64,000 nt of DNA from Brugia malayi (taxonomy: Eukaryota > Nematoda > Chromadorea > Rhabditida > Onchocercidae), in the NCBI RefSeq assembly GCF_000002995.4, contig NW_025062478.1, positions 10,179,001 through 10,243,000 of the forward strand, written 5' to 3'. The translations under genes and the position numbers were made by a program. Position 1 is the stretch's first letter. Each line of letters begins with the position of its first letter. Below are positions 42,001 through 53,937 of this stretch, in pieces. Below the pieces are notes generated by a model. The model was not told the DNA's origin. It was given only the letters and a program-made list of their open reading frames with translations, and did not search any database.

Positions 42001-42724
42001 AATTTAATGCTACTAAAATTTAAACTAGAGACATTTATAGGCTATTAAAATGATGAATGCAAATGCATAATACATGCATGCACGCACACATATATCACTT
42101 GCATTTCGTGATAAATTAAAATTAAATAAATTAAATGATGAATTACGTAATATATTAAAGTACATTAACAGCACTTTTGAAAATAGGGCAATAAATAAAT
42201 GAACAATAATCATAAGAAGAAAATATAAATTTATTTAAACCTTTTAGTAGTTTCAGAGATGCATTCGTAGACTTCTCCATAACCACCTTTTCCCAAATAC
42301 TTCACTAACTCATATGTTCTTGAATTCGTCGAAACCATAAATTTATCTTTCTCTGTGGTTAAATCACATATCTCATTTTTTTTCTGAAATATTTAATAAT
42401 TAGTGATGATATCTGAACATTTAAATTTAGCAACAAAATCACTGAATTAATATCAAATGATCATTGGAACCATAAGTTCTATCAAACATCATTCTAATTG
42501 TTTTTAATTTGTAGGCTAATTTTTCTTCTATACAAGTAACACACAAAAATTTATACTTAGTAATTCAGCTTACTAAACTCAAAATTAACATTATAGTAAT
42601 GCAAATTTTTGTACTGAACATAGTGCCATCATTAAAAAAATAATTGAACCTTTTCAGTAGAGTTATTCTTTACATTGAAGTTGATATTTTTTTTATCATC
42701 ATCAGTTTTCAAACTTCTCATCAT
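39013..42724 (-). CDS. CK1-superfamily protein kinase, tau-tubulin-kinase-like
   Basis: Nine exons on the minus strand (42650-42724, 42241-42383, 41585-41699, 41173-41342, 40718-40814, 40507-40597, 40361-40441, 39654-39844, 39013-39222) join in phase to 390 residues. Visible kinase parts, in order: glycine loop LGKGGYGEVYE (about residues 57-67); lysine strand YALK; VLKK; HELHEI-type helix end LHEISVISRDIKPSNFALG; DFG in IFDFGLSRFYRNQ; CK1/TTBK signature VFRGTTRYASLRAHQKLELG; and GRRDDLESWLYVMVELSSGT. After the domain, YDWEE near residue 330 matches the NDPYDWE-type tail of TTBK relatives. The fold, the catalytic Asp, Lys and DFG Asp are present. The HRD histidine is replaced by serine (SRD). 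Family members phosphorylate Ser/Thr; the substrate is unknown. The worm CK1/TTBK-like group is large, so no gene name is given. Confidence 0.88.
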
Positions 42725-42850
42725 TTTTATTTCAAATTTGAATAATTATATTTACTTCCTTTGTTCCCTGCCAACTGTAAAATATTTTATCAAAAATGCC
42801 ACCACAACGTGAGATTATTTATTAGAATAAAAAATGAAACAAATAATTTA

Positions 42851-42887
<37 letters not shown>

Positions 42888-44013
42888 AGGATTAATAAGT
42901 TAGTAACATAGTTCATCAATTTGAAACATTGCTTATTCAAAAAAAAAAAAAAAAACTGATCAATACTTTGCTAAATAGTTCCACTGCTAGTTTTATTAAT
43001 GCTAAGTAGAATCTCAATAAATTTAATCTTTTTAGTGAAAGATTTCAAATGCATATATCTCTTACCTATTCATCCATCGCAACTGCGAATCGAAATTGAA
43101 ATGACAGCGCAAGAAGGAACTAACCCTCTCCAAATGGATTAAATATAAAAAATGGCTCAATTATTTCGAAATAAATTAATTTATAACCTACAAGCCATTT
43201 TATATGTTTATTTTATGCTGCTGTTAATTCATTAATTAATCGAAATTTATCAATTTAACTTAAATAAAATGCTTACTTGCGTTTTGTTTGCAGTTTATGT
43301 GGATAGCAAAAGTTGCAGAATCACTTGTGAAAATGTAATAGTTATATCGAAGCATTCCTAATGACTCCTTGTAAAATAATGGAAAATTATCCTTCATTTA
43401 TACGAATATAAGTTTTAAAATATTTTGAGGATAATTTTAGTGAGAACGTAGGATTTGCGTAATGCGTTGGTTATGTAATGATAATTTCACGGTTTGACAC
43501 TAGTGGTTTAGTGAATCGATTGTGATAGTACTTATTGTTTGCGTTACGTTATTTGTTGTTCGCGGATGACTTAACTGTTCGGACGTGTGACATGTGGTTG
43601 TATCCTAGGTATTTGTATATGTTACATAGGTATATTGAGTCACGTGAGATGTGTAGTTTGGTAGGTCCTTACTTTTGTAAGCTTAATTTCATTGTAGCAC
43701 TTTGATTGTTGTCTATTTGGTTAAATGATTTGTTGTTTGATTCAGAATATGAAGTACCACTTATCATAGACTCTTATCTCCTTGCTTATCTAGAAGTGCA
43801 TGCTGCGATTAATAAGAGAATAAGGGATCATGTGAGAGAGTTATTACTGCGAAGTCTCTTTGTTTCATATATCGTAGAATGTGTGCTATCATATCACAGT
43901 TGACTCATGGGAACAATTCCCATCGGCTTGCTTTCTTAGTCCAATATAATGTTTATTATTCGATCTGCAGATTAGGACGACTATCGAAGTAACATCATAT
44001 TTTATTCAACAGC
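42725..44013. promoter_or_regulatory. Divergent promoter region between kinase and swsn-1
   Basis: This region contains a pure A run of about 32 (42855-42886) and a clearly less AT-rich stretch at 43440-43700. That stretch holds the perfect palindrome TCACGTGA (43640-43647), an E-box of the type bound by MXL/HLH-30-class bHLH factors. The ATG of swsn-1 is preceded by CAACAG, a possible SL acceptor. The role of the E-box is inference. Confidence 0.4.
43746..43903 (+). other. Candidate small exon or ORF upstream of swsn-1
   Basis: After a GATTCAG acceptor a frame stays open for 52 codons to a TGA at 43901. It reads EYEVPLIIDSYLLAYLEV and then a strongly basic-hydrophobic helix (NKRIRDHVRELLLRSLF). 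There is no in-frame ATG near its start, so it would need an upstream exon, or it may be part of a transcribed leader. No family is recognised. Confidence 0.25.
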
Positions 44014-47000
44014 ATGTCTAGCAGCAAAGTTGCCGTCCGAAAGAGGTAATGAAAATATGTTTTTGCAACTAATTAAAATTGTTCTTGTTGTTATACTTTC
44101 GGATGTCATTTTCTAGTTGTGTTTGACTTTTTCTCAGTTGATTACTTTCTGGAATCATATATTCGGGATTTCATATATTGATCACTTAGTTGGAAATCAG
44201 TGTAGAAATCAATGCGAATCATCTTTAATCATAGATCTAACATGCAGAAAATTTTCTAATGAAAAATTTCAAGAGGCATATATAAATTTATATTGGTTTT
44301 AGTGGACAGAAACGGAAGCGAGAGGAAGATGATTCCACTTCGATACAGGACGAAGAAGATAGTCGAAGCGGACTCACGATGGTTTCAATACCAAAAGGTT
44401 CATTACTGTTTGTTTGTTTGTTTATAAGGAAATAGGGAATTTTAGGACCTTTTTTTAAACCTATAAGCATAAATGACTATGTTCCGTTTTTTGTTTTTTG
44501 TTTTTTCTTTTTAATTTTATCTTTTTGCATATGGTGTTTAGATTGCTTCATTTTGGTGAGTTTTTTTAAGAGCATAATTTTGAAACTAATGAATGTAATG
44601 CATTAAGATAGTGGCAAGTGTCTAACAGATCTAAGAAAATATTTTAGCTAATACTATCAGGAATGACCAAATGCAATTTTTTAGATTACTCATAACATGC
44701 ATGCAAGCTTCATCAAACTAACTCAAGTGCACTACCACGAATTTAAAATTTTTTCAGGAAAAGAGAAAGATGTAGAATATTCTGCACCAAAGTCACAAAA
44801 ATTGACGGATTTGGATGAAGAAGGTATCAAGGAGGGCGAGGTAGTCAATCATTGACCATTGAAATTTGAAAAACTAAATCTTATTTTGTTATATTAATGA
44901 CATTACAATTCCTAGATAATACGAGGTTAATATGTATTTATGAGATTTGAAGCTACTTTCATGAAGGTCGAGATTCATTTCCTATATAACTACTGACTTG
45001 GAGTCTTCCATATTTTACATGGTTATAATAAAGCCTCTGTTTAGATATTCCCTGATTTTACAATGTCTTCATCAGTTCTGCGTGAAAAAATAGATTATTG
45101 AGCAGCTGCTTTTAAAGTTATATAGTAATTTAAAAATATGCACTTACAGGATGGTAACGTCATCGAACAGACGCATTATATTATCATACCATCATATGCC
45201 GCTTGGTTTGATTACAACGCTATTCATCAGATTGAAAAACGTGGAGTACCTGAATTTTTTAATGGACGAAACAAAAGCAAATCACCTGAAGTGTATGTCT
45301 AAAAGACCATCTTTGATTCAAAAATTAAATAAGATCTCTCACGTTTTACTTAATTATTTAAAGTGAAAACTAAAAAATCCAATCATTAAAGCTGTGACAT
45401 CTCTAAAAGAAAGAAAATAAGATACTGAGGTTGCTGAGAGTTATTCGATTTTTATATATAATTTTGTTATAGGTATATGGCATATCGTAATTTCATGATT
45501 GATACGTATCGTTTAAATCCTTTTGAATATTTGTCCTCTACAGCATGCCGAAGAAATCTTGGCGGTGATGTATGTTCTATACTGAGGTAACTTTCTCTCA
45601 GTGTTCATTTCTTGTCTTCGGCATCAGAATGGCGAGATTTTGCATACTTATTTTTTTGCATTTGCGCTATAAAGTAGGGTAATGTTCTAGGAGTGAAAGG
45701 AAACGTTCTTTGAAAATTAATTCCCTACTTATACGTCATTCTTCTTTATTTCCCTTCCGTTTTGTGCCATAATTTTTGTTTATAAACGAAAGAAATTTTA
45801 TCAAAATAATGGTTTAATAAGATAACTACAATGATAAATGTTCTCAAAATGATTAAATTTTTCATCATTTTGAAGCACGCGCAATTTTTTAGTGACTTTT
45901 GATTATGATTTAAAAGGCATCTTACTGTTATAGAGTACATTCATTTTTGGAACAGTGGGGTCTTATAAACTACCAAGTTGATTCGGAAGCACGTCCTGCA
46001 CCAGTAGCACCTCCATGTACTTCTCATTTTATGGTACTGGCGGATACACCCATGGGTATTCAGCCTATCCAACCAACTCCTAATCTCGCTCAGGTTATTC
46101 TTCATTTTCAAAGTCTTTTCATTACTTTTTGTTTTTAAACTGATTGAAAAAAATTTTCATTCAAGTGCCCATATTCAATACTCACTTTCAAATAATTTAA
46201 TCTTCGATGTTAAACTTTTCTGTAATGATGAAATCTTATTTAACAGCATGTTCGAGGCATATATATCTTTTTGCATCTGTAGCAGTGAATATGTTAGAAT
46301 ATAAAGTTCACAATAAAAAGTCATTTTGAATTCCATGGAATGGTAATTATTAAATGAAGTTATTGGAAATGGTATGGTGGTTTAGTCGTTACGTAAAGAT
46401 TTATTACTTGGTTCGATCTCTGATAAAACTCTGTGATGACAAAATCGCGGTCTGTTCAGAGCGATTATGATTGATAATGCGTTTTCATTCGTACGAACAC
46501 TGAGGGTGCTGATCAGAGAACTTTTAACCGTTATATTCTACCGTTATAGAATTCTTCAGGTATTGACTACTGTTAAATGATTTCGAATTTTCAATTCCAC
46601 GTTTTTCAGAATGATGAAGTTAAAAAAGAAAAGGATAAAAAGGAAAAAGATAAGGAAAAGGATGATGAAAGTACAAAAGACGAGGGTAATGTGACGGTTA
46701 AGATTGAAAAACTAGGTGATGCTGGCTTGAAAACCGATATGTATGCAAAACACCTTGCCACGATGAAGGTTGGTGATCTTTTACTATTTAAATATTACAG
46801 ATGCTTATTTCAAAAGATTTATCTTCTTTGTTATCATATAAAGATTATTAGAAAAGGAACCTTTTTGAAAGTTACTCACTAGCAACGATTTTTTACTTAT
46901 TCATTACAATTTATATATTCTTGTTTAATGTTGACTTCATTTATTGTTTTTTCAAGAAAGAGTTACAGATGCGAGGAGCTGCTCCGAACAGAGATTGGAC

Positions 47001-50000
47001 TGATCAAGAAACGCTATTACTGCTGGAAGGTTTAGAAATGTTCAAGGATGACTGGAATAAAGTATAAAATTTGTGAGCTTATAAAGGAAGGGGTATTATT
47101 AATTAGGATTATAGCTTCCTTATTTCTACTTTTCAGTTTCATTCATTCCTGCAATTATTTGAATTGTTAAAATATTAACTCTTTCATCTCTCTTGTTTTA
47201 ACAATATTTTGTCCTTTATATATAATTTTTTAGGTTGCTGATCATGTTGGATCCCGTACTCAAGATGAATGCATCATGCGGTTCTTGCAGTTGCCTATTC
47301 AAGATCCGTACCTAGAAGAAGGAGGTGCCGAAGCTGAAATTTTAGGTCAGCGATTCTGTTATTTTATCATTAATATTATAAATTTTCAGGTTAATTAATA
47401 AAATGTACTTAATGAAATCAAGTGATATAATGTAAGGTATTTCAGGTCCTTTAGCATACCAACCAATGGCATTCAGTCAAGCGGGTAATCCAATAATGTC
47501 AACGGTAGCATTTCTGGCATCTGTTGTCGATCCTCGAGTTGCATCCAAAGCTGCAAAAGCAGCATTAGGTGCTGCTTAAAATATTTCTTTTTGCTTAAGT
47601 CAACATCCATTTTGATCAATTTTGCTAGTTCCTGCTTCCTTGTACTCACCACGAAATACGTAATACGTATTTACTGAATATTACTTTCATTCTATGTTGC
47701 AGTCTAAGAAAAATTTTTTGGAAAGAGATGTAGTTTGATTATATCTTCTGATGTTTTATCTTTATTTTTTCAAGAATTTTGGAGGATTTACATCTAAATA
47801 CTCTTGTTTGCAGAAGAATTTGCAAAGATGAAAGAGGAAGTGCCTCCACTGGTTGCCGAAGCGCATGCCCTCAACGTAGAAGCAGCATCAGCTGGTGGTA
47901 AGATTGATGGTAGTGCAGGCCTGAGTGTTTCTGGAATTGCTGATGACAGAAGTACGTTTTTCGCTTTTGGGCTTTTGAATAAAAATTGATTAATTTTAGA
48001 TTATTAGATTTATGTATTTTTTGAATTCCTGTTTTTGTTTTAGCTGACAAAGATAAAGGACCAGAACCCATGGATACTCAGTCTGAAGAAATGAAAACTT
48101 GTTCTTCAGCAGAAGGAAACAAAGATGCAGGCGAATCAAATGATAGACAGAAAGAAGATAATAAAAGTAAAGTTTCCGAAACAGTACAAGCAGCAGCTGC
48201 CGCAGCGCTTGCTGCAGCCGCAGTGAAAGCCAAGGTTAGTTTTAAAAAAAAACTTCGGAAAATAAGTTTTCCAGTTATACGGTATTATAAGGAAGTAATC
48301 CATCTACTATTTCCCTAGAAAAGGATAAAAGTTTTACAGAAATTTTCTGGGGTAATACAAATACACCATTAAGCCATAATAACCAAAAGAAGTTTTTATT
48401 ATTACTAATTTTTTGTTTATCAAACATTAACTACAGCCGTCTTTTTGATTGCTATAACTATCATGCTAAGTCCTACTCCTGGTATTAGGAGCGAACTATC
48501 TTGGCTGCAAGCTTTGTTTGGGCTAAGCTGAAGCATTTAATATGTAGGGAATACAATATTTTATATAGTTTTCAGTATTGCTGATTTTTAGCATCTAGCT
48601 GCGATAGAAGAAAGACGCATCAAATCATTAGTTGCCCAGTTAGTTGAAACACAAATGAAAAAGCTGGAAATGAAGCTACGTCACTTTGATGAACTTGAAG
48701 CAATAATGGATAAAGAACGAGAGGCGGTAAGTAGATCTTTTGGAATTGCTTTGAGTTCGACATAAATTGACTTGAGTCTAATTTTAATTTGAAGTTGCTT
48801 GAATCATCTATCTGGAACCGTGTATCATTTGCAGCTTGAATATCAACGACAGCAACTAATTCTGGAACGACAGTCTTTTCATATGGATCAGTTACGTTAT
48901 CTTGAACAACGTGCTAAACATGAAGCGCAATCAAAGCTTGTCGCTGGTGGTAAATTTTCAGTTTTTCAAAGCCCATCAAGCTACTGGCCGTAACTAATGT
49001 TAATGAGCGTGGAGTCACTTTGAATCTTTTCTTAGTCAAAGATGCTCAAATGTAGCGGCACTCCTTGTTACTTATTTCAGTCGAAGAATAATTCCAGCTT
49101 TTTAAAATATATATATATATTTTTTTCAACTTTGTTAGTAACTACATATGAAGACAATAAAATTGTAGGTCAGCTACCGCCAAGTTTACCACCTGGCTTT
49201 GAAGTTAGTGGTCCACCTCAGCCGCAGCAGCAAGTACAAGTACCTGCACATTCAGTAGGTGTTTCAACATCCTCTGTGTCGTCCAGTTGTCCACCAGCTG
49301 TAGGTCTAGCATCAATGCAGGCGCAAATGACTCATGATAGTGGTTTGTTTTTACTATTAATTTATATCAAGACCATCGAGAAAAAATTTAATTTCAGTCA
49401 GTGTCTTTTTTTTTTAATGTAACACACTGCATACAAGTTATTACAGTATATACTGATCATCTTATCTGATTCATCTACTGATGTTGGTTTAATAAGCATT
49501 ACTTTGATTATAATTTAACTTCTGTTATTTCTTTTTTTTTTTTAGTTCAAAAAATGGATACCTCAGAGACGTCAACGATTGCAGTATCCGTTGCTATGCC
49601 TCAAGTATCACAGCAGGCACTTGTTCCAGCTTCCTCTGCGGTGACGCAACCAAACATTACGACTGCATCACTGCAAACAAATATAAGTGCTGTGCCGCCA
49701 CCTCAATCAAGTATGACTGTTGGACCACCACAGCCAGGCATGACTGTAGTACCACCACCGCAAACAGGCATGTCTGCAGTACCATCACAATCAAATATAG
49801 CTGCAATACCAACGCAGGTGCAGCAGCAGCACTCACAAGCCCAACAACATCCACAAATCCAGCAACCGCAACAACCTACCCAAACTATACAGCCGCCACC
49901 TCAGCAACCAACCTCTACAACTGGTACTATGAATGTACCTCAAGTCATGACTGTACAGCCGCAGCAGCATTTGCCACCACCACCACAGCAGCAGCAGCAA

Positions 50001-50943
50001 CAGCAGGCACCGCCACCTCAGCAACAATATCAGCAAGCACCTCAGCAACAACCACAACTTCAGCAGCAACCTTATCCTCCTCAAGGTGGTTATCAGCCGC
50101 AGCAGCAGTATGCACAATATGCGCAGAACACTTCCCCACAGCAGTATCCACCACAAGGTTTGTTCAGTTTAGTTTAACTTAGTTTTAATCAATTTTGATT
50201 TATGCGTATGGGCATAAATGCTCAACTTCAGGCATTTTTATCTTGATTTATTCCTCCATTTACTTGTTTTGATAAAACGTTTTAGGTTATCAAAATGCGC
50301 CATCACAAGGATACTATGGGCAGCCTGGAACTCGACCGCCTTATCCGCAACAATATGCACAGCGACCGTCTTATCAACAGCCAATGCAGGTAGATTTTTC
50401 AAAAAAAGCTTTCCAAATTATTTAAATGGTTTTTGATGACATTTTTGTCTGTGAAGAATACGTTTGCATATCGTAAATGATTTTAAAATAATTGGATAAT
50501 CACTATGTTGTATAATCTTGATTTGATTATTATACTATTACATGAGATAGATAGGAATGTAATGGAGTCTTAAATTTCAGGCCTATGGTCAACCAGTGCG
50601 GCCAAGTTTTCCACCGACATCAGCGGCAGCTCCTCCACCAGGTCAAAGTTATGGTTATCCTCAAGGCTATCCACCACAAGGCCCACAGGTAAAATTCATG
50701 ATAAGGATTAATACAATAATGAGTCATTCCGCAAAAATAGTGTTGCACTGTTAATATTAATTGATGAGGACTTCTGATTTTTCAAAGTTTTATCATATTT
50801 TTAATTTGTAGTATGCACCACCCGGTGGTTATGCGCATCCGCAAGGACAACAAGCACCTCCGCCAACTTCAGTGCCTCAGCCAGTAGAGTCTTCGGATGC
50901 TGCTACGCCACCTATGCACCAGGGAACGCCATCGAATCAATAA
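44014..50943 (+). CDS. swsn-1: SWI/SNF complex subunit SWSN-1 (SMARCC1/2, SWI3)
   Basis: Nineteen exons sum exactly to 944 codons plus stop. Boundaries: 44014-44045, 44303-44397, 44758-44840, 45150-45292, 45473-45586, 45934-46093, 46610-46768, 46957-47061, 47234-47345, 47446-47568, 47814-47951, 48044-48234, 48592-48726, 48835-48949, 49169-49342, 49546-50157, 50286-50389, 50581-50688, 50812-50943. It is a core scaffold subunit of SWI/SNF (BAF) chromatin remodellers in the nucleus. Order: basic N-terminus ([10 protein letters not shown]), SWIRM domain at about residues 71-180 ([52 protein letters not shown]), acidic/lysine linker, SANT at about 265-315 ([40 protein letters not shown]), the conserved [16 protein letters not shown] block, alanine run, coiled coil at about 485-565, then a Q/P-rich tail of about 370 residues. 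All hallmark blocks are intact. Confidence 0.95.
46370..46550 (+). mobile_element. Possible tRNA-derived SINE remnant in an swsn-1 intron
   Basis: Within an intron of swsn-1, TGGTTTAGTCG (46378-46388) fits the Pol III A box (TRGYNNARNNG), and GGTTCGATCTC (46410-46420) fits the B box (GGTTCGANTCC) at all but about two positions. The spacing (21 bp) is shorter than in a working tRNA and no clover-leaf can be drawn, so it is not an intact tRNA gene. The following 130 bases are unusually GC-rich for an intron here. This suggests an inserted tRNA-derived element. No target-site duplication was identified. Confidence 0.35.
49960..50130 (+). repeat. CAG/CAA glutamine-codon repeat in swsn-1
   Basis: Mixed CAG and CAA codons with proline codons encode the densest part of the SWSN-1 Q/P tail, including a run of seven glutamines near 49990. 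Several long frames on the opposite strand here are mirror images of this repeat and are not genes. Confidence 0.9.
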
Positions 50944-52310
50944 TAAATGGGTGTTTTGAAATTTGGTTTTATTCATAAAATGGTCATTAAATTTGTATGA
51001 TTTTGATAAGAGATGTTTTGTAGTGCGTTATTGTTTCCATATAAATCAAACCAGATATCAAACTCAAATTAGAAATTTTGTTTATCAAGCTTTATCAGAT
51101 GATAGGTTCAATTGTAATTTGAAACTATTCTGGATAGCCCACTATAATGTTTAAAATACATTATTATTATTGTTACTATTATTATTAGTGAGTATATATT
51201 GGACGGTCGGATGAATTATGTTAATGAATCCGGTTTTAATATGATAAGGATTTTGTCCGACTTTTCAAAAGAAAGTAATATCACTCTGTTTGATTTTCCA
51301 ATTCACATTATGTCCTAACTCATTGCCGTTATTTGATATTATTTTTAACTTCAGTTGTTGCTTTGGAATTTATTATGTTTATCTGTTGATTGTTGTAGGA
51401 TATTATTGACAGGTAGGTGCTTGACTCGCTAAGCAGTTTTGTAGCAGTTTTACTCCACTGCCAAGACAATCTGAAAATTAATAAGTGTAGAAGACCACCG
51501 GTGAGAAATTCTCAAATAATTATAAATTATTTATTAGCTGAAAAATTTTTGATTATTCATATATAATTTGAGTGAATGCTAAGTTTGTCATCTTGATTGA
51601 TGTTATGAGTCATTGTATGCTACGGAGGAAAGAAGACAGCGAAACCTCGGATCTGAGCTTTTTTAAGTTATAACTTTAAAATTATTTTAAACATTATTCA
51701 TTTTGCAAAGATTTCTTTCAGTTTGTATGTATTTGTCAAAAATAAAATGTTTTTCTCAATTTGTGCCATATTTTTTCAACGTATTAATTTATGCGTTACA
51801 ATGTGGATGGTATTGCTGTTCCGATCTTACGACAAGTTGAAATCCTTGTTTTGGTTTTTGATCCATTAAGACTGGATTTGACGTGGATTGCTTTGGTTTT
51901 CGCAGTTCATCTACAGCTTTTCAACTTTTGTTTGTTTGCTTGTTTGTTCTACTAACTTATTGCAAGGATTTTACTGGCGAGAATAGCAAGATTGGAATAA
52001 GCTAGAAGTGAAGTGGATTTAGCTAGACGATTGAGTAGTTATTAAGAAATGATATTTCATTAATATGAACAAGGATATTTTATCAAAACATATATGTTTT
52101 CGGCTGAATTCCTTAGTGCAGTTAACCAAAGGTGTATTTGGATTTGCGAGTTTTTTTTTTTCTTTTTTTTTGAAGTGATCTTTTTGAGAATTTATTGTAA
52201 ATAATTTACTCATGAAAATTCACAAACGATCTTCCTGCATTCAGATTCTTGAATTCCAAAATTATGGAATCTATTTTGAATAAATCAAAAAACTGAGTGA
52301 ACGGTTTTCA
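50944..52310. other. swsn-1 3' region and spacer before sld-5
   Basis: No exon-like block with splice sites is visible. A canonical AATAAA occurs at 51741-51746 and is a candidate poly(A) signal for a long 3' UTR of swsn-1; earlier signals are possible. The 1.37-kb gap to sld-5 is too long for a typical nematode operon. Confidence 0.5.
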
Positions 52311-53937
52311 ATGGATGAAGAGAATGACTGTAATATTACGGTGCCAGCGGTGGACGAGCTAAGATTATCATCATTATCATCAGAGATTCAAATAGCTGAT
52401 ACAATGGATGAAATTGAAACTATGAATGATAACGATGATGAATCGATTACACCATCACAACTTGTCAAAGAAATTACAATTGCATGGCAAAATGAAATTT
52501 GTGCACCGCGATTATTGCCACATATGTAAGTTATAGATATGTCACAAAATGTCATATCATGCATGAAAAAAAAAAGTATTTCATCAGTTCATTATTTATA
52601 ATTTATTAAACTCAATAATTAAAGTAATTGATTTGTGTTAACAAAAAGAATTATGAATGAAAAAAATTTATTCTACATAAATTGTGTAGAGATTTCTTCT
52701 TTTTCAGTGAAACTGTTGTTGATTTAATGATTGATCAACTAGAATCCATGGAAGAGAATTTTAGCAAATGCAAGGATCATACTTCATTGAAAATTATTCT
52801 GCATAAGATGGAAGTACAACGCTTAGCTTACATAATTAATGAGTATATTAGAGCACGATTAAAAAAGGTTACAGTTTCTTAAAACTGAGAAATTTGAAGA
52901 AATCGAAAGATTTATAATTTGGCTGTACGAAGACTCAATAATCAATGAATGTTAATTTAGGATTTTTACTGTATTTTATTAACTGAAATGCTGAGTTTAT
53001 GTAAATTGTAATGTGAATATACAGGTGACGTTAATTTCCTTTCATTGGAAATAAAGTACTAAGGGGTAAATTAAATGTGAAAAATAATGTCACATAGCAG
53101 AATTCTGTTTGTAGGATTTTAGCTAATAAGAGAAGTATATAATTGAAAATTTTCTTTTTTTTAAAAAAATTTATCCCATTGCATTGCTAAATAAAAAATA
53201 TTAGGATTTTTGCTATCTTCCAGATTGAAAAGGATGTTGAAGTATTACAGAATGAAGATAATGAAAGAGAAAAGACAAATACGCCACGTTTGCTTAGTTC
53301 AGCTGAAAGGGTTTTTGCTGAGCGGTATAATTTACTATTCTTTTTATCATAGGATTAGTAAAATTGTGCCATTTTCATTACATTTCATTTTGTTTCTTTT
53401 TTTTTTTTTCTTATTTTTCCTTTACTATTAGGTGATAATTCATACAATGTTGCATAATGATATTCTAGTGAATGTTTTAGTTATAAGAGATGTTTTGATC
53501 AAAACGATTAAGTCAGATTAAGTATTTTTGTGCTAGATTATTCACCAAGAGAAATCTTTGTTCCAATTAATCGTCACACTTATCAAATATTAAATGAATA
53601 GAGATAGCTTATTGCTTTTGAATTTTTGAAAATTTAAAGATATTATTGATATTGCTAAAATTACAGTTATGAGCTTATCAAACGTCATTTATTGGAAGCG
53701 AATTTTCTGGAACGAATACCACCAGCGCTACAACGTCTTCCAACTACAGCACTTGATATGTCTGCTGAACGGGTAATTGTCGAAGTGACTAATGATCAGC
53801 AGGAACAGGTAATAATTCCTGAAATGACTGATATATTATCAGATCGAACTATTGATTTGCCACCCGGTTCTATTCATTTCATTCCGTATCCATCTATAGC
53901 TAATCTTCTAGAAGCCAACAAAGTTCGTTTACTATAG
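52311..53937 (+). CDS. sld-5: GINS complex subunit SLD5 (GINS4)
   Basis: Four exons (52311-52525, 52708-52867, 53224-53324, 53667-53937) join in phase to 248 residues. SLD5 is one of four GINS subunits. GINS with CDC45 and MCM2-7 forms the CMG replicative helicase in the nucleus. Family features seen: an acidic N-terminus; LVKEITIAWQNEICAPRLLP followed by VVDLMIDQLESMEENF; RLAYIINEYIRARLKKIEKD, the core helix of the A domain; LLSSAERVFAERYYELIKRH; and the C-terminal small domain ending IPYPSIANLLEANKVRLL, where SLD5 proteins keep a final leucine-rich strand that packs on PSF1. Length is close to the human protein (223 aa), with a slightly longer N-terminus. A longer 5' extension is not excluded. 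Confidence 0.88.

Noticed and set aside
42855..42886. Poly(A) tract of about 32 as a retroposon tail
   Set aside because: No upstream element or target-site duplication was seen; such homopolymers are common throughout the window.
15248..44212. Identical 20-bp word GGAAATCAGTGTAGAAATCA at 15248 and 44192
   Set aside because: Similarity stops at the edges and the contexts differ; treated as chance or a very small shared fragment.
48470..48520. Short hairpin CTCCT-GGTATT-AGGAG with a nearby B-box-like GTTCGCTCC on the minus strand
   Set aside because: There is no matching A box and the stem is only 5 bp; too weak for a tRNA or SINE call.
49657..50156. Three minus-strand open frames of 65-107 codons
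   Set aside because: They mirror the CAG/CAA-rich coding exon of swsn-1 (Leu/Val/Ala-rich products) and have no own splice or start context.
50944..52310. swsn-1 and sld-5 as an operon
   Set aside because: The 1.37-kb spacing is far above the few hundred bases usual in nematode operons.
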